A DNA stretch of 64,000 nt from Balneola vulgaris DSM 17893 (GTDB lineage Bacteria; Bacteroidota; Rhodothermia; Balneolales; Balneolaceae): contig NZ_AQXH01000001.1 of NCBI RefSeq assembly GCF_000375465.1, positions 62,130 through 126,129 of the forward strand. Reading direction: 5' to 3'. Positions 63,128 to 64,000 of the stretch are shown piece after piece. How positions within the stretch are numbered: position 1 is the first letter of the stretch; every line of letters starts with the position of its first letter. The notes beneath the pieces were generated by a model, which saw only the letters and a list, made by a program, of their open reading frames with translations, ran no database searches and had not been told where the DNA came from. Made by a program: the position numbers and the translations under genes.

Positions 63128-64000
63128 ATGATAAGAGTAGATCTAACAAAGGCTACAGAGGTTTTCGAGGAAGGAGTTTTAGAGGAAGCTTACAGAATAG
63201 CCAGCGATGCATTTACTGAAGTACAGCAGGGCACTGGCAAAGGAAATGAATGGCTAGGGTGGAGAGATATTTTAGCAAACCCCAATGATGCACTTCTAGA
63301 GATGATAAGTTCCACCGCTAAAAGCATTCGCTCGGATGCAGATGTAGTAATTATATGTGGAATTGGTGGTTCTTATTTAGGTGCAAAGGCTGTGATAGAA
63401 GCACTGAGCCCCAGTTTCAAGAAACGAGGTCCTGAAATTATTTTTGCGGGGCACAACATCGATGGGCGTTATCTAGATGAGCTATGCCAATACATAAGTG
63501 AACCCAAAGCCGACGGTACCGCAAAAAGTGTGTATATTAATGTGATATCGAAGTCGGGTTCTACCTTAGAAACAGCTATCGCCTTTCGTGCACTATTAGC
63601 CGAGTTAGAACATCATGAGGTTGATCTTAAAGACCGTGTGATTGTAACAACCGGTGAGGAAGGTGGGCTATTAAATAGCTTTGTTCAACACTACGGCTTT
63701 CGAAAGTTTGTGATTCCAGAGGATGTTGGTGGTCGTTTCTCTGTATTAACGCCTGTGGGTTTGTTACCCATCGCAATTGCGGGCTACGATATTAGAACAC
63801 TTTATTATGGAGCGGTCTCAGTCTATAGAAGCTATGAAGAGCAACCTGAAGATATTCTACGATATGCCGCGCTTCGAAAAGCGCTTCATGACGCAGGTTG
63901 GAGGGTAGACCTCTTTAGTTTTTTTGAACCGAGAATGGTAGAATTTGGAAAATGGATTCAGCAACTCTTAGGCGAAAGTGAGGGTAAAGAAGGGAAGGGG
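63128..64000 (+). CDS. pgi: glucose-6-phosphate isomerase (partial, runs off window end)
   Basis: ATG at 63128, one base after the pfkA stop; 291 codons visible with no stop. IICGIGGSYLGAKAVIEAL and NVISKSGSTLETAIAFRALL are typical PGI boxes, and HNIDGRYLDE and GGRFSVLTPVGLLP follow. The C-terminal third is outside the window. It interconverts glucose-6-phosphate and fructose-6-phosphate, consistent with the adjacent pfkA. Confidence 0.95.
   Translation, partial: MIRVDLTKATEVFEEGVLEEAYRIASDAFTEVQQGTGKGNEWLGWRDILANPNDALLEMISSTAKSIRSDADVVIICGIGGSYLGAKAVIEALSPSFKKRGPEIIFAGHNIDGRYLDELCQYISEPKADGTAKSVYINVISKSGSTLETAIAFRALLAELEHHEVDLKDRVIVTTGEEGGLLNSFVQHYGFRKFVIPEDVGGRFSVLTPVGLLPIAIAGYDIRTLYYGAVSVYRSYEEQPEDILRYAALRKALHDAGWRVDLFSFFEPRMVEFGKWIQQLLGESEGKEGKG

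Overview
The window looks like chromosome of a Balneolota/Bacteroidota-type (FCB group) bacterium. The signs are an AT-leaning composition, six-bladed beta-propeller and DUF6588/DUF5723-type envelope proteins, a MuiA/DUF4139 protein, an atpDC pair detached from the other ATP synthase genes, and above all an arginine operon of the Bacteroidota type that uses an ArgF' (acetyl/succinyl-ornithine carbamoyltransferase). Genus-level placement is inference. No rRNA, tRNA, CRISPR array, prophage, transposase or integron integrase was found.

Layout. 0-7 kb: a MacB/TolC-type ABC export locus (two permeases, TolC, HlyD adaptor, LolD-like ATPase) with three small envelope genes between the permeases and tolC. 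7-20 kb: leftward housekeeping and envelope genes (rsgA, a kinase-like gene, DJ-1/PfpI, lon, an outer-membrane DUF5723-like gene, a UvrD/PcrA helicase), interrupted at 10.4-11.2 kb by a 144-bp tandem repeat made of inverted palindromes. 20-24 kb: two convergent beta-propeller genes in a sea of interspersed repeats. 24-41 kb: valS, rsmB, a MuiA-like gene, cydAB, atpDC, an ArsR/SRPBCC pair, two methyltransferases, a beta-lactamase-family lipoprotein and a B12-type radical SAM protein. 43-51.3 kb: an eight-gene arginine operon (GNAT, argG, argC, argD, argF', argB, argE, argH), preceded by a previously unannotated 21-codon arginine-rich ORF that looks like an attenuation leader peptide. The operon is flanked on both sides by near-identical ~500-bp direct repeats. 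54-57 kb: a four-cassette integron-like array (four attC-like sites, all genes leftward, no integrase in view), with a TIR-like nucleotide-binding protein, two lipoproteins and a small membrane protein. 57-64 kb: mtnN-like, a class A PBP, an LpxH-like gene, a polyprenyl synthetase, and the start of a glycolytic pair pfkA-pgi (pgi runs off the end).

The most unusual content is (1) the attC-cassette array carrying a candidate defence gene, (2) the arginine leader ORF together with the Ala90 specificity residue of ArgF', and (3) a layered set of non-autonomous repeats. These include a ~190-bp element whose hairpin arms change together between copies, a GTCA...TCT family whose stems change in a compensatory way, and a CCGCCAGCTGGCGG palindrome that occurs both in those repeats and inside attC sites. 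All calls come from reading the sequence; no database search was run.
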